Shown one piece after another: positions 1 through 11,317 of a DNA stretch of 64,000 bases. Position 1 is the stretch's first letter; every line of letters starts with the position of its first letter. This DNA is from Cloeon dipterum. Taxonomy: Eukaryota > Arthropoda > Insecta > Ephemeroptera > Baetidae. The translations under genes were made by a program, and so were the position numbers. The DNA lies in contig NC_088786.1 in assembly GCF_949628265.1 (NCBI RefSeq), positions 16,988,001 through 17,052,000 on the forward strand, given 5' to 3'. The notes beneath the pieces were generated by a model. It was not told the origin of the DNA and did not search any database. It saw only the letters and a program-made list of their open reading frames with translations.

Positions 1-3000
1 ATTTTCTCGAGTTAGGAACGGTGAAAATTATTCAAACTCGCAGGATATATTGCTTTTATAGGTTTAAATAAATTCAAAAGGGTTTGGAGATCGAACTCCC
101 TTCAGGAGCCACCCCTCGAATTTTTAACCCTCAAAATTGACCCTTTTCCGGAGTTTTAATTAATTTTCTCGAGTTAGGAACGGTGAAAATTATTCAAACT
201 CGCAGGAAATATTGCTTTTATAGGTTTAAATAAATTAAAAAGGGTTTGGAGATCGAACTCCCTTCAGGAGCCACCCCTCGAATTTTTAACCCTCAAAATT
301 GACCCTTTTCCGGAGTTTTAATTAATTTTCTCGAGTTAGGAACGGTGAAAATTATTCAAACTCGCAGGAAATATTGCTTTTATCGGTTTAAATAAATTCA
401 AAAGGGTTTGGAGATCGAACTCTCTTCAGGAGCCACCCCTCGAATTTTTAACCCTCAAAATTGACCCTTTTCCGGAGTTTTAATTAATTTTCTCGAGTTA
501 GGAACGGTGAAAATTATTCAAACTCGCAGGAAATATTGCTTTTATAGGTTTAAATAAATTCAAAAGGGTTTGGAGATCGAACTCCCTTCAGGAGCCACCC
601 CTCGAATTTTTAACCCTCAAAATTGACCCTTTTCCGGAGTTTTAATTAATTTTCTCGAGTTAGGAACGGTGAAAATTATTCAAACTCGCAGGAAATATTG
701 CTTTTATAGGTTTAAATAAATTAAAAAGGGTTTGGAGATCGAACTCCCTTCAGGAGCCACCCCTCGAATTTTTAACCCTCAAAATTGACCCTTTTCCGGA
801 GTTTTAATTAATTTTCTCGAGTTAGGAACGGTGAAAATTATTCAAACTCGCAGGAAATATTGCTTTTATCGGTTTAAATAAATTCAAAAGGGTTTGGAGA
901 TCGAACTCCCTTCAGGAGCCACCCCTCGAATTTTTAACCCTCAAAATTGACCCTTTTCCGGAGTTTTAATTAATTTTCTCGAGTTAGGAACGGTGAAAAT
1001 TATTCAAACTCGCAGGAAATATTGCTGTTATAGGTTTAAATAAATTAAAAAGGGTTTGGAGATCGAACTCCCTTCAGGAGCCACCCCTCGAATTTTTAAC
1101 CCTCAAAATTGACCCTTTTCCGGAGTTTTAATTAATTTTCTCGAGTTAGGAACGGTGAAATTCATTCAAACTCGCAAGAAATATAGCATTTATTAGTGTA
1201 AAGGAAGTGGCAAGGGTTTGGAGATCGAACTCTCTTCAGGAGACACTCCTCGAATTTTTAACCCTCAAAATTGACTCTTTTCCGGAGTTTTAATTAATTT
1301 TCTCGAGTTAGGAACGGTGAAAATTATTCAAACTCGCAGGAAATATTGCTTTTATCGGTTTAAATAAATTAAAAAGGGTTTGGAGATCGAACTCCCTTCA
1401 GGAGCCACCCATCGAATTTTTAACCCTCAAAATTGACCCTTTTCCGGAGTTTTAATTAATTTTCTCGAGTTAGGAACGGTGAAAATTATTCAAATTCGCA
1501 GGAAATATTGCTTTTATCGGTTTAAATAAATTAAAAAGGGTTTGGAGATCGAACTCCCCTCAGGAGCCACCCCTCGAATTTTTAACCCTCAAAATTGACC
1601 CTTTTCCGGAGTTTTAATTAATTTTCTCGAGTTAGGAACGGTGAAAATTATTCAAATTCGCAGGAAATATAGCATTTATTAGTCTAAAGGAAGTGGCAAG
1701 GGTTTGGAGATCGAACTCCCTTCAGGAGACACTCCTCGAATTTTTAACCCTCAAAATTGACCCTTTTCCGGAGTTTTAATTAATTTTCTCGAGTTAGGAA
1801 CGGTGAAATTCATTCAAACTCGCAAGAAATATTGCATTTATTAGTCTAAAGGAAGTGGCAAGGGTTTGGAGATCGAACTCCCCTCAGGAGCCACCCCTCG
1901 AATTTTTAATCCTCAAAATTGACTCTTTTCCGGAGTTTTAATTAATTTTCTCGAGTTAGGAACGGTGAAAATTATTCAAACTCGCAGGAAATATTGCTTT
2001 TATCGGTTTAAATAAATTCAAAAGGGTTTGGAGATCGAACTCCCTTCAGGAGCCACCCCTCGAATTTTTAACCCTCAAAATTGACCCTTTTCCGGAGTTT
2101 TAATTAATTTTCTCGAGTTAGGAACGGTAAAAATTATTCAAACTCGCAGGAAATATTGCTTTTATCGGTTTAAATAAATTAAAAAGGGTTTGGAGATCGA
2201 ACTCCCTTCAGGAGCCACCCCTCGAATTTTTAACCCTCAAAATTGACTCTTTTCCGGAGTTTTAATTAATTTTCTCGAGTTAGGAACGGTGAAAATTATT
2301 CAAACTCGCAGGAAATATTGCTTTTATAGGTTTAAATAAATTCAAAAGGGTTTGGAGATCGAACTCCCTTCAGGAGCCACCCCTCGAATTTTTAACCCTC
2401 AAAATTGACCCTTTTCCGGAGTTTTAATTAATTTTCTCGAGTTAGGAACGGTGAAATTCATTCAAACTCGCAAGAAATATAGCATTTATTAGTGTAAAGG
2501 AAGTGGCAAGGGTTTGGAGATCGAACTCTCTTCAGGAGACACTCCTCGAATTTTTAACCCTCAAAATTGACTCTTTTCCGGAGTTTTAATTAATTTTCTC
2601 GAGTTAGGAACGTTGAAAATTATTCAAACTCGCAGGAAATATTGCTTTTATCGGTTTAAATAAATTAAAAAGGGTTTGGAGATCGAACTCCCTTCAGGAG
2701 CCACCCATCGAATTTTTAACCCTCAAAATTGACCCTTTTCCGGAGTTTTAATTAATTTTCTCGAGTTAGGAACGGTGAAAATTATTCAAACTCGCAGGAA
2801 ATATTGCTTTTATCGGTTTTAATAAATTAAAAAGGGTTTGGAGATCGAACTCCCTTCAGGAGCCACCCCTCGAATTTTTAACCCTCAAAATTGACCCTTT
2901 TCCGGAGTTTTAATTAATTTTCTCAAGTTAGGAACGGTGAAATTCATTCAAACTTGCAGGAAATATTGCATTTATTAGTTTGAAGGAAGTGGCAAGGGTT

Positions 3001-3240
3001 TGGAGATCGAACTCCCTTCAGGAGCCACCCCTTGAATTTTTAACCCTCAAAATTGACCCTTTTTCGGAGTTTTATTTAATTTTCTCAGGTTAGGAACGTT
3101 GAAATTAATTCAAAATCTCAGGAAATATTGTTTTCATCGGTTTTAATAAATTGCAAAGGGTTCCAAGATTGAACTCCCTTCAGGAACCACCCCTCGAATT
3201 TTAAGCCCTTAATTTGCACCCTTTTCTTTTGCTCAAATTT
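1..3240. repeat. Satellite array, 162-bp monomer, about 20 copies
   Basis: The same unit recurs head-to-tail every 162 bp. Its anchor, attttctcgagttaggaacg, starts at 1, 163, 325, 487, 649 and so on. Two monomer classes are visible. Class A has tttaaataaatt in its middle. Class B has aaaggaagtggcaaggg there, and occurs at 1135, 1621 (chimeric), 1783, 2431 and 2917. The last two units (from 2917 and 3079) are clearly more diverged, as expected at an array edge. The array runs off the left end of the window, so its full size is unknown. No reading frame runs through it. Each unit carries a CTCGAG and the short inverted repeat GGAG-ATCGAA-CTCC. Confidence 0.97.
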
Positions 3241-3466
3241 TTATTTTACGAATAAGAGTTGCATTTTACTTCACTTGGGCAGTATCCGATTCACCCCCAT
3301 CCCTTAAATTTATGCATACGACCCTCTTTTTGCGTTAGAAATTTTTGGTTGGCAGCATTGCTGAAAAAGCGGCTATCTTCTCGCGAGCGGCTAACTCGAA
3401 CGGCTATCTTCACGATCGTCCGTTTGTGCTCTCTCTTAACTCAACGCAGCAAAATAAATAAGAAAC

Positions 3467-3493
3467 ATGGCGGTCAGGATGCTGTCGGGGTAG
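3467..3493 (+). other. Upstream ORF in the 5' leader of the BTBD3/6-type gene
   Basis: An ATG at 3467 in context gaaacATGg opens an eight-codon frame (MAVRMLSG) that stops at 3493, 38 bp before the chosen start codon of the BTB gene and out of frame with it. If the transcript starts upstream of 3467, this uORF could dampen translation. The transcription start is not known, so its presence in mRNA is inferred. Confidence 0.3.
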
Positions 3494-3531
3494 GACAGCC
3501 TGCTCAAGTCCTGTTCGAATTCGGCCCGAAA

Positions 3532-6500
3532 ATGAACAATCTTTACTCGAAAATGTCGGCAAAACCCGTGGTGAAGCGTTGTCATCAGGATCCGCTGTCC
3601 GTTTCGCAGACCAACGCCTGGGTCAATGGTGAGTGGGCAGAAGAAGGTCATCACGGCCCTGTTGTTGGTTCTTGGGCTCGCGACTTTAGTGAAATCTACA
3701 CCTGCACCGCTCGCCTCGGGCTGTTTGCGCCCCGAAATTCCAGAAATATAGGACGGACGTCTATCATTTATTAATTTGACTTGAGAACAACAACATTCCA
3801 ATGTTTTTTGATCATTCAATTCATTAACGTTTGGATTTTTTGCTGTCTCAAAATTTTAATAGGGTCAAGAAGCAATTTTTGCCCTTCGGCAATTAATTTG
3901 AAGCGGCAGGTCGTTAGAGAACAACCTAAATAAAATATTATTATCTTAATCATGATGCCATCAAATAATAGCATTTTTTATGTTTCTGATTTTCATTTTT
4001 GCACGAACAACAGATTTTAAGAATATGGACACTCAAAACCGTTTAAATCTTCCTTTGAATTTTCCTTAAAAAACCTAAAATTCGTTCTAAATTTTATTTT
4101 TTTTGGCACCTGGGGCATCTTTAAATTTAATAATCATTGGAAAAATTGGTTAACTATTTTAAACCACTTTTTGTTAGTCGTTTCAAGAACCGAATAGAAA
4201 ATTTACTAAGATAAAAAAACTTACGACCCTCTCACTTAATTATTTTTCGTTGTTCATTTCCATGATTAAATCAATCATTTTATTAGAGACGAGAAAGCAT
4301 TGTATTGCTGTTTAATAGAATAATATTGATTTAGGGTTTATTTGACGAAAAATTTTGACTATCTGTTCACGCTCACTCAGTTATATTTTTGTTTAAAAAA
4401 ATTAATTTGTAACAATTTTATTTTTCAGCCGAGAGCATCGAGAGCAGCTCCGGAGGAGTTGGCGGTGGCATTTCTCAGCGCGAGAGCAACATTCTGGTCA
4501 CCCAGCCGGCCAGTTTGCCCAACTCGCCCCTGGCGTCACCCAACTCGCTGACCACAACCTTCAACCTTTCGCCCCCGGTCTCACCCCCACCCCCAACGCA
4601 CTCGACGGACGATCCTAACTGGCAAGCATGCAAGCCGTCGGTGCGTGAACGCAACGCAGCCATGTTCAACAATGAGCTGATGGCCGATGTGCACTTCCTA
4701 GTCGGATCTCCAGGTTTGATCTTAGTTTATGATACTCATAATAAGCTAAAATTTGTGGAGGTCAATTAGAAACTCGCTGAAATTCAACAAATTAGTGGTT
4801 AGTTAAAATTCAAATCAAGATAATTTGATAAATTAACAAAAACTATTTCAGTGTAAAAATAAATTTTTAAGCGACAATAGAGCTGCTAACTTTGAACTTT
4901 TGACATTTGTTTCTAATTTTTGGTTTGTCTTGACTCAAGATAAGTAATTCTAGAAAAAATATGGTTTATTGTAATTATTAAGACAGTAATTCCTTGCTAT
5001 AATATCATATTAAAGAGATTGTCATAAAATACTGAAATTGTATTTTAAAAAACCTTATTTGAATTCAATGATCTATTTAGTAATGAAAAATCCAGTCTTT
5101 TTTAGAGATTGTAGATTACGAAAAATGAAAAATATCTTAAAACTGTCTAGCACGGTTACAAAATTCATTGATTTTTAATTTGGTAAAATGTACGATGCTT
5201 TTAAAATATTTTTTGCGGTTATATTTTATTTTGAAAGTCCTTTCCATATTGGATACTGTGTGCGATTTTTTTAAAAACATTTTATAAATTTGGAACGAGA
5301 ATTGTTGCTTCAGTATTGTAACCTTTCAAAGATATTTCTGAAATAAATATTCCTCTCACCAACCTGTTCTTAAAGAACGACATTATTGATTTTTTTTTAA
5401 ACTGGAGGGGTATAGCCGAAAACGGCTAGCGAAAAAACGTCCCTTTACCACTGAACCTTCACAGTATATTTAGCTCTGAAAATAAAAAAAATGTGTCTGA
5501 TAATATAATTGTTTCCCTCAGTGCAAAGTATTCCTGCGCACAAGTATGTGCTGGCAACGGGCAGCTCGGTGTTTTACGCCATGTTCTTCGGCGGTCTGGC
5601 CGAAGAGTCTGCCGAGATTGAGGTGCCGGACGTGGAGCCGCAAGCATTCCTCACTATGCTGCGCTACCTGTACTGCGACGAGATCCAGCTGGAGGCGGAC
5701 ACCGTGCTGGCCACGCTGTACGTAGCCAAGAAGTACATGGTGCCGCACCTGGCCAAGGCCTGCGTCAGCTACCTCGAAACCAGTCTGACGGCAAAAAACG
5801 CGTGTCTGCTGCTCAGCCAGTCTCGCTTGTTTGAAGAGCCTGAGCTGATGCAGCGGTGTTGGGAGGTCATTGATGCCCAGGTGAGAAATTTCAATTTTTA
5901 AAATGTTCCAAAATTCTCAAAATTATTCGAAAATTGCAAAGAAATTCACCCTACATATCGATAAGATTTCAAAGCATTGAATAATAACAAACTGTTTATT
6001 TTAATTAGATTTTTTATTCATTTAATGTCCTCAAATTATTTGCCTTATGTTAAATGTAACAAAAATTCAGATTAAAATAGGTCTGGTATAGATTAGCAAA
6101 AGGGACTGTTAAATTTTTTTCTGTCGCTGCTGTGATGCTCAGATCATCAAAAATGAGCACAAAGCATGATTTTTTAGGCATTTCAACGAATTTTAAAATC
6201 AATATTTTCAAATTGTGTCTGTAAAACTGCAAATCGACCATTTAAACAAGATTTTTCCTGAAAATATTTTGTAATGTCCAATTTTACAATTTCCCGCGCT
6301 TTGCAACATGTTCCACACCTTTTTTATTTTCTGGGGATTGACGCTCCCTTTTCAATTTCCTTTGAGTTGCTTCCTATTCTGGTGGTCTCTGTGAAGAGAT
6401 AATTCAGTAGACTGTTTTTCAATTGCAAAGATATAGAGGAACTTAAAAATAAATCCAAGGTTTTTTGTGGCAGTCTTTTCCAAATTAATTAAATGATTAC

Positions 6501-8174
6501 TAAAGTTTTAGAATTATTTCAATACTGGACGTTCAATAATGGAAAAATTTCACATTCTATCCAGTTTTTTATTTTAATTTATTTCTAGTAAACTTTTGGA
6601 TTCTTTACTAGTCCTAATCATGTTATTAAAAAATTGTGATTTTAGCTTAGTTTTAACGTAAAAATTGTAATCCAGGCGGAGATGGCGCTTCACTCGGAAG
6701 GATTTGTAGACATCGACCTGAACACATTAGAGTCAGTGCTGTCACGAGAAACGCTAAACTGCAAGGAAACGGCGCTATTTGAGGCGGCCATCAGTTGGGC
6801 GCGGGCCGAGTGCCAGAGGAGGGAAATCGACCCTACCGCACAAAACGTCAGGGGCGTGCTCGGCAAGGCGCTGTTCCTGGTGCGCATTCCCACCATGGCG
6901 CTGGACGAGTTCGCCAACAAAGCCGCTCAAAGTGGCGTCCTCACCCTTAAAGAGACCATCGACATCTTCTTGCATTTCACGGCAGACATCAAGCCAACGC
7001 TGTCGTACCCCACTAAGGCTAGGACGGGATTAAAGCCACAGGTATTAAGAGTGATTTTGTCCAGTTTTGTTTACTTTTCTTTTAGAAGAATCAATAGATA
7101 TACAAATTGTTCAAAAAAAAAAAAAAAAAAAATAGATTGTAACATTTACAACCAGTCGATTTTTTCCATTCACGGAGCCCCTAAAGTTTTTGTTGAGTTA
7201 AAAATAAATTAAAAAATAACTTTTATCAATTCACCAGTTGTTATGAAAGTCCTTAGTGTTTGAAGCTGTCAATAGACGGTGCCAGCGGTTACTTGCAGTT
7301 TTAAAGTAGGATGTTTGTTCTCAATTGCGGTGATTTTCACAAAGTTCAAACCCGTCATGCTTCGCGACTAGGAAATAAAATTCCAGAGAAATATCAAATA
7401 GGTGATACTGGACCAATGCAGGGACTATTCAGAGGGGACTATTTTAAAGATAACTATTTAAAAGGGGATATAAACGGGGACCATTTTGGAAAATAGAAGA
7501 AAATCATTTTGAGTACTGAATGTTTTGGACACACCAATTTTGGGTAAAACAAGGCGCACGCTATTGAAAAAAGCTGCAAAATTGTTTCTCTAATATTTAA
7601 ACCCATTGGCACACCAAAAACTGAGCCCGTTTTTTTCTGAAACCGTATTTTATTTGTATTGTACTAACTAAATGTTACGCACTGACCATGTTTGCAGTTG
7701 TGCCATCGCTTCCAATCGTGCGCGTACCGCAACAACCAGTGGCGATACCGTGGGCGCTGCGACAGCATCCAGTTCAGTGTGGACAAACGAATCTTCGTCG
7801 TGGGTTTCGGTCTGTACGGCTCGTCAAACGGCGCGGCCGACTACAACGTCAAGATCGAACTTAAGCGACTTGGCCGCATCCTGGCCGAGAACGAGACGCA
7901 GTTCTTCTCGGACGGCTCGAGCAACACGTTTCACGTCTACTTCAAGCACCCCATCCAGATCGAACCTGAGGCGTTCTACATGGCGTCTGCGGTGCTCGAC
8001 GGCCAGGAGCTCAGCTATTTCGGTCAGGAGGGCATGAGCGAGGTGTCCGTAGGCACGGTCACCTTCCAGTTCCAGTGCTCCTCTGAGAGCACCAATGGCA
8101 CTGGCGTCCAGGGGGGACAAATACCTGAACTCATTTTCTACGGCCCGCAGCCGGTGCTCAGTGACGAACATTAA
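3532..8174 (+). CDS. BTB-BACK-PHR domain protein, BTBD3/BTBD6 type
   Basis: Five coding exons with matching phases: 3532-3628, 4429-4713, 5522-5880, 6676-7041 and 7698-8174, giving 527 aa. The N-terminus is Ser/Pro-rich. The BTB domain (about aa 100-225) begins at the block NWQACKPSVRERNAAMFNN and includes ADVHFLVG and IPAHKYVLATGSSVFYAMF. BACK covers about aa 230-360. The C-terminal PHR domain (about aa 370-527) starts in the last exon with LCHRFQSCAYRNNQWRYRG. This domain order and length fit BTBD3/BTBD6 (lute in flies), Cullin-3 substrate adaptors acting in neuronal development; that role is family knowledge. The ATG at 3532 has A at -3 and follows an out-of-frame uORF. The frame stays open upstream to 3259, so a longer N-terminus is possible. 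A polyA signal lies at 9002-9007. Confidence 0.93.
7242..7306 (+). repeat. Dispersed repeat (family Z), decayed copy in a BTB gene intron
   Basis: The stretch gaaagtccttagtgtttgaag, then tcaatagacggtgccagcgg and ttttaaag, aligns with the better-preserved copy at 16041-16104 in an Asx intron. It lies in the last intron of the BTB gene. The CTCF-like core found in the other copy is degraded here (GACGGTGCC instead of GATGGCGCC). Confidence 0.6.
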
Positions 8175-11100
8175 ATCATGCCTGGCGACGCTCCTCTTGC
8201 AGTTGACTAGAATTTCCCGTTTCTCAAGGGAACTGTGTAAATAATCTTGTAATTACCCGAAATTAGAAGATTTCAGGCTTGCCATCAGTGGCAGGTGATG
8301 TTCAGGGCTCGAAAATTTTTTTTTTTCATTTGTAATCACCTATTTCTACAAATTATATTGAGAAGTGCATAATTCTGCCAATTTGCTATCGTTTTTTTGT
8401 GGATTTAAAAAAAACAAAGAATCTTCCGTCCTTCAAAAATATTTTTAATTTTTATTTATGCGTTCTTTGAAACCACTTCTATTTATTTTGAGACGTGCGT
8501 GAAAACAAATTTACAAAATCAACCGTCTAATAAAACCAGTTTTCTGAAACCCCATTTCTACAATTAATTGTGAGACGTTCAAATTTGGCATAGTTTTAGG
8601 ATAAGAAATCTATCGCCAGGAAAAAACTGATATTTAAACCGGCCGTGGAAAAACTGGACGGAAATTTGTGCGAACCCTGGCGTAAGTCTAACAACTCGCC
8701 CTGCCGCTTGTAAGCCGACCTATTTGCCAAGTTACTATGGTATTTGAATCTTATTAACTGTTAGTAATTAAACACCAATCAAAACCAAGACCTTTTGTTT
8801 GTCCTTGAGAGTATTCGGAGCGAGTTAATTTGGAATTGTGATAATATTTTTAATACTTGCGTTGACAAATTCGTCGCCCAATTAGTCCTGTTAATTTATG
8901 TGAAAGTTCATCTGATCAAATTGATTATTATTGTAAATTAGGTTAAGCCGTGTAACCGTTTATGTAATACGTAATTTTTCGAGGAGTCAATACACTTGAA
9001 TAATAAAACACTGACTTGAAATTATTATTTCATGAGATTTGCTTTTTTTATTTTATCATCTAGTAATTTCGCTTAAATTTGCGTCCAATGGTGTTGTGAA
9101 TATACAGAGCCTTATAATGAGATTAAATTATAGAGTTGTGCCCCGATATAAACAATCTTCACACTCCGCGCCGGCTGGCAAAACGAGCGCACGTTTTCTT
9201 TAAGAAAATAGATGCCATTTGCACAGTTACCGAAAAGCAACATTCTACACATTTGATGAATCACAACAACAGCAACCTGTCCTTTCCACGAGACGCACGT
9301 CATGACATCAAACATACTGTGCGTGTGTGCATTTGACAAAACATTTACATCACATTAAATCTGAAAACTAAATAAACTTTTGTGATTATTTTGATCTGGA
9401 GGCGAGTAATAGAATGAAACAAGCACACCATCAGTCTTTCCTTCAGAGTTGTGGTGAGGCGAAATACGCCTGCGTCCGTAAGTAGAGTAACAAGGAAAAT
9501 TGAAGATGGCTCCCGAATGTGAGGTAGCGTCAATTGCTAAGCAAATAACCAAAACATTCACCAACCTAAATTCTCGACAAAATGCGTCAAATCAATTTAA
9601 AACAACTGGCAAAGCTCATTTCATGGTCAAAACAAGTAGGTGAAACCGGTACAATTCCCAAGAGTCATGGTAAAATATAAGCCTTAGTTAAGTAGAATCA
9701 AAACAGATAATGGCAGAAAAATCAACAACGAATTCAATTACTGGCACAAGTTGCACATTTCAATTGCGGAAAACAAAATTGCAGTGTTCGCCAGTATTTA
9801 CCAACACCAAGTACCAGAACATAAGCTTGATATAAAAATAGACCAGTTTTCTTTTTTAAATTGTGAGCAAACATTAAACTGTGCTAAACTCAGAATCAGA
9901 TTGAAATAATATCAAAATGAACACAAACAATAAAATAAAACGCGTTCAACCGGTTAAACCAAAAAATCTTATTTAGATGTCAAACTAAAGACGAAAAAGT
10001 AAAGGACCAGAATATTAATTAAATCAACAGAACTTAATTCAATGACCCATACCGCCAAGAAACTCGGCAAAATGTTACAGATACCTCCAGTTTGAAATTA
10101 GCAAAATTTGTTTTGGAAATCACGCCAAAATATTAAATTTTGTTAATTTGATCGAATGAAAATAAATGTGATATACCAAAATGAACAAAATATTTGCATT
10201 TGCACGAATTGATAAAATGTGTCAATTTCAAGATGATGATTGAAATAAGACATTGACTAAATATGTCCCGGAATATGACCAATAGAAATGCACGACAAAA
10301 ATATATTTAAGAAAGTTGTTAATTTGCAAAAATCTTACACCTTGTTCATTTGCGTCACAAAATTATGGTATTTTTCAAGACCATTAAAAGCTGAAAAATT
10401 TGCCAAAGGAATACAACATCCCGTTGGTAATGGTTCACTACATCCAGACCTTCGATAATTCATTCAGAAATTTCAAACTGCCGTAGTTTCTTGAAACGTA
10501 TCGGATTTCAATGATAAAAAAAATTTGGAATCTGATCTGAAACAAATCGAAAAATTTCATAATATTGCAAAGTTCGTGATTTGTCCAAAATTTCCAACAG
10601 AAAAGAGTTCTGGGAAAATCGCGTGAAGAAATGTGACGGCTTTTGTAGTGGTTTTAATTTTTTTCTAAAATAGTTTTCATAAGATCCAGCTCAATATACT
10701 GGCCATTTATTTTTTTATCGGGTTGGGTATATTAAATACACACAAGTATTTTTTAAAAACGACTTATCTGAGAAATTAGGGTGGAGATTTTTCTGAAAAT
10801 ATGTTAAAAATTTCAAGTTTCATTTTTGCTATTTGAATTTTTTAAGATATTTCCTCCAGTACTCAAAGCCGCTGAATTATTAAGTCACACTCGTAGATGA
10901 AATTATTGCACAAGAAAAGTGAACAATTTAGAGTTAAATTTAAGTTTTGACACAAGATACAGGCCGATTTTAACGGTTTTTGGCAGTAAAAACCGATTTT
11001 AAGTGTGCCTCCAAGGTATCAAAATTGCATAGTTCATGCTAAGTTGATGTCTTACGAGCAAATTAGACTGCCAGAAAAATGTTTTAACATAAAAAGTTCC

Positions 11101-11317
11101 TCTGGTTGCTTCATCAATCGAATTAAAAATACGAAAAGACTATATTTTAAACGGCCAGTTTAGACAGGTCTGACAAAAACTGATATGCTGGTAAATGTGG
11201 AACACTGCAAAATTGGGAGAGCGACAGAAGTAATCTCGCATAGGGTTTGCTCCAATTTCTATAGAAACAACAATCACAGACTGGGTGAAATGAAAAATAA
11301 ATAAATCTGGCTGGCTT
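8175..11317. other. 3' UTRs and spacer between convergent BTB gene and Asx
   Basis: No coding exon is recognisable here. The left part is the 3' UTR of the BTB gene, with candidate polyA signals AATAAA at 8529 and 9002-9007. The rest is the Asx 3' UTR on the minus strand plus spacer. A minus-strand AATAAA lies near 9050, so the two 3' ends may come close together, but the Asx cleavage site cannot be fixed. A degenerate family-Y repeat lies at about 10545-10680. Confidence 0.6.
10545..10680 (+). repeat. Dispersed repeat (family Y), degenerate copy
   Basis: The string attgcaaagttcgtgatttg, then tccaaaatttccaacaga, tgaagaaatgtgacggctttt and a t-rich stretch ending atagttttcat, aligns with copies at 53936-54080 and 57236-57380. 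Identity is only moderate and judged by eye. Confidence 0.45.

Noticed and set aside
1-3240. Array considered as a CRISPR or gene-family repeat
   Set aside because: Units are contiguous with no unique spacers and no open frame; it is satellite DNA in a eukaryotic context.
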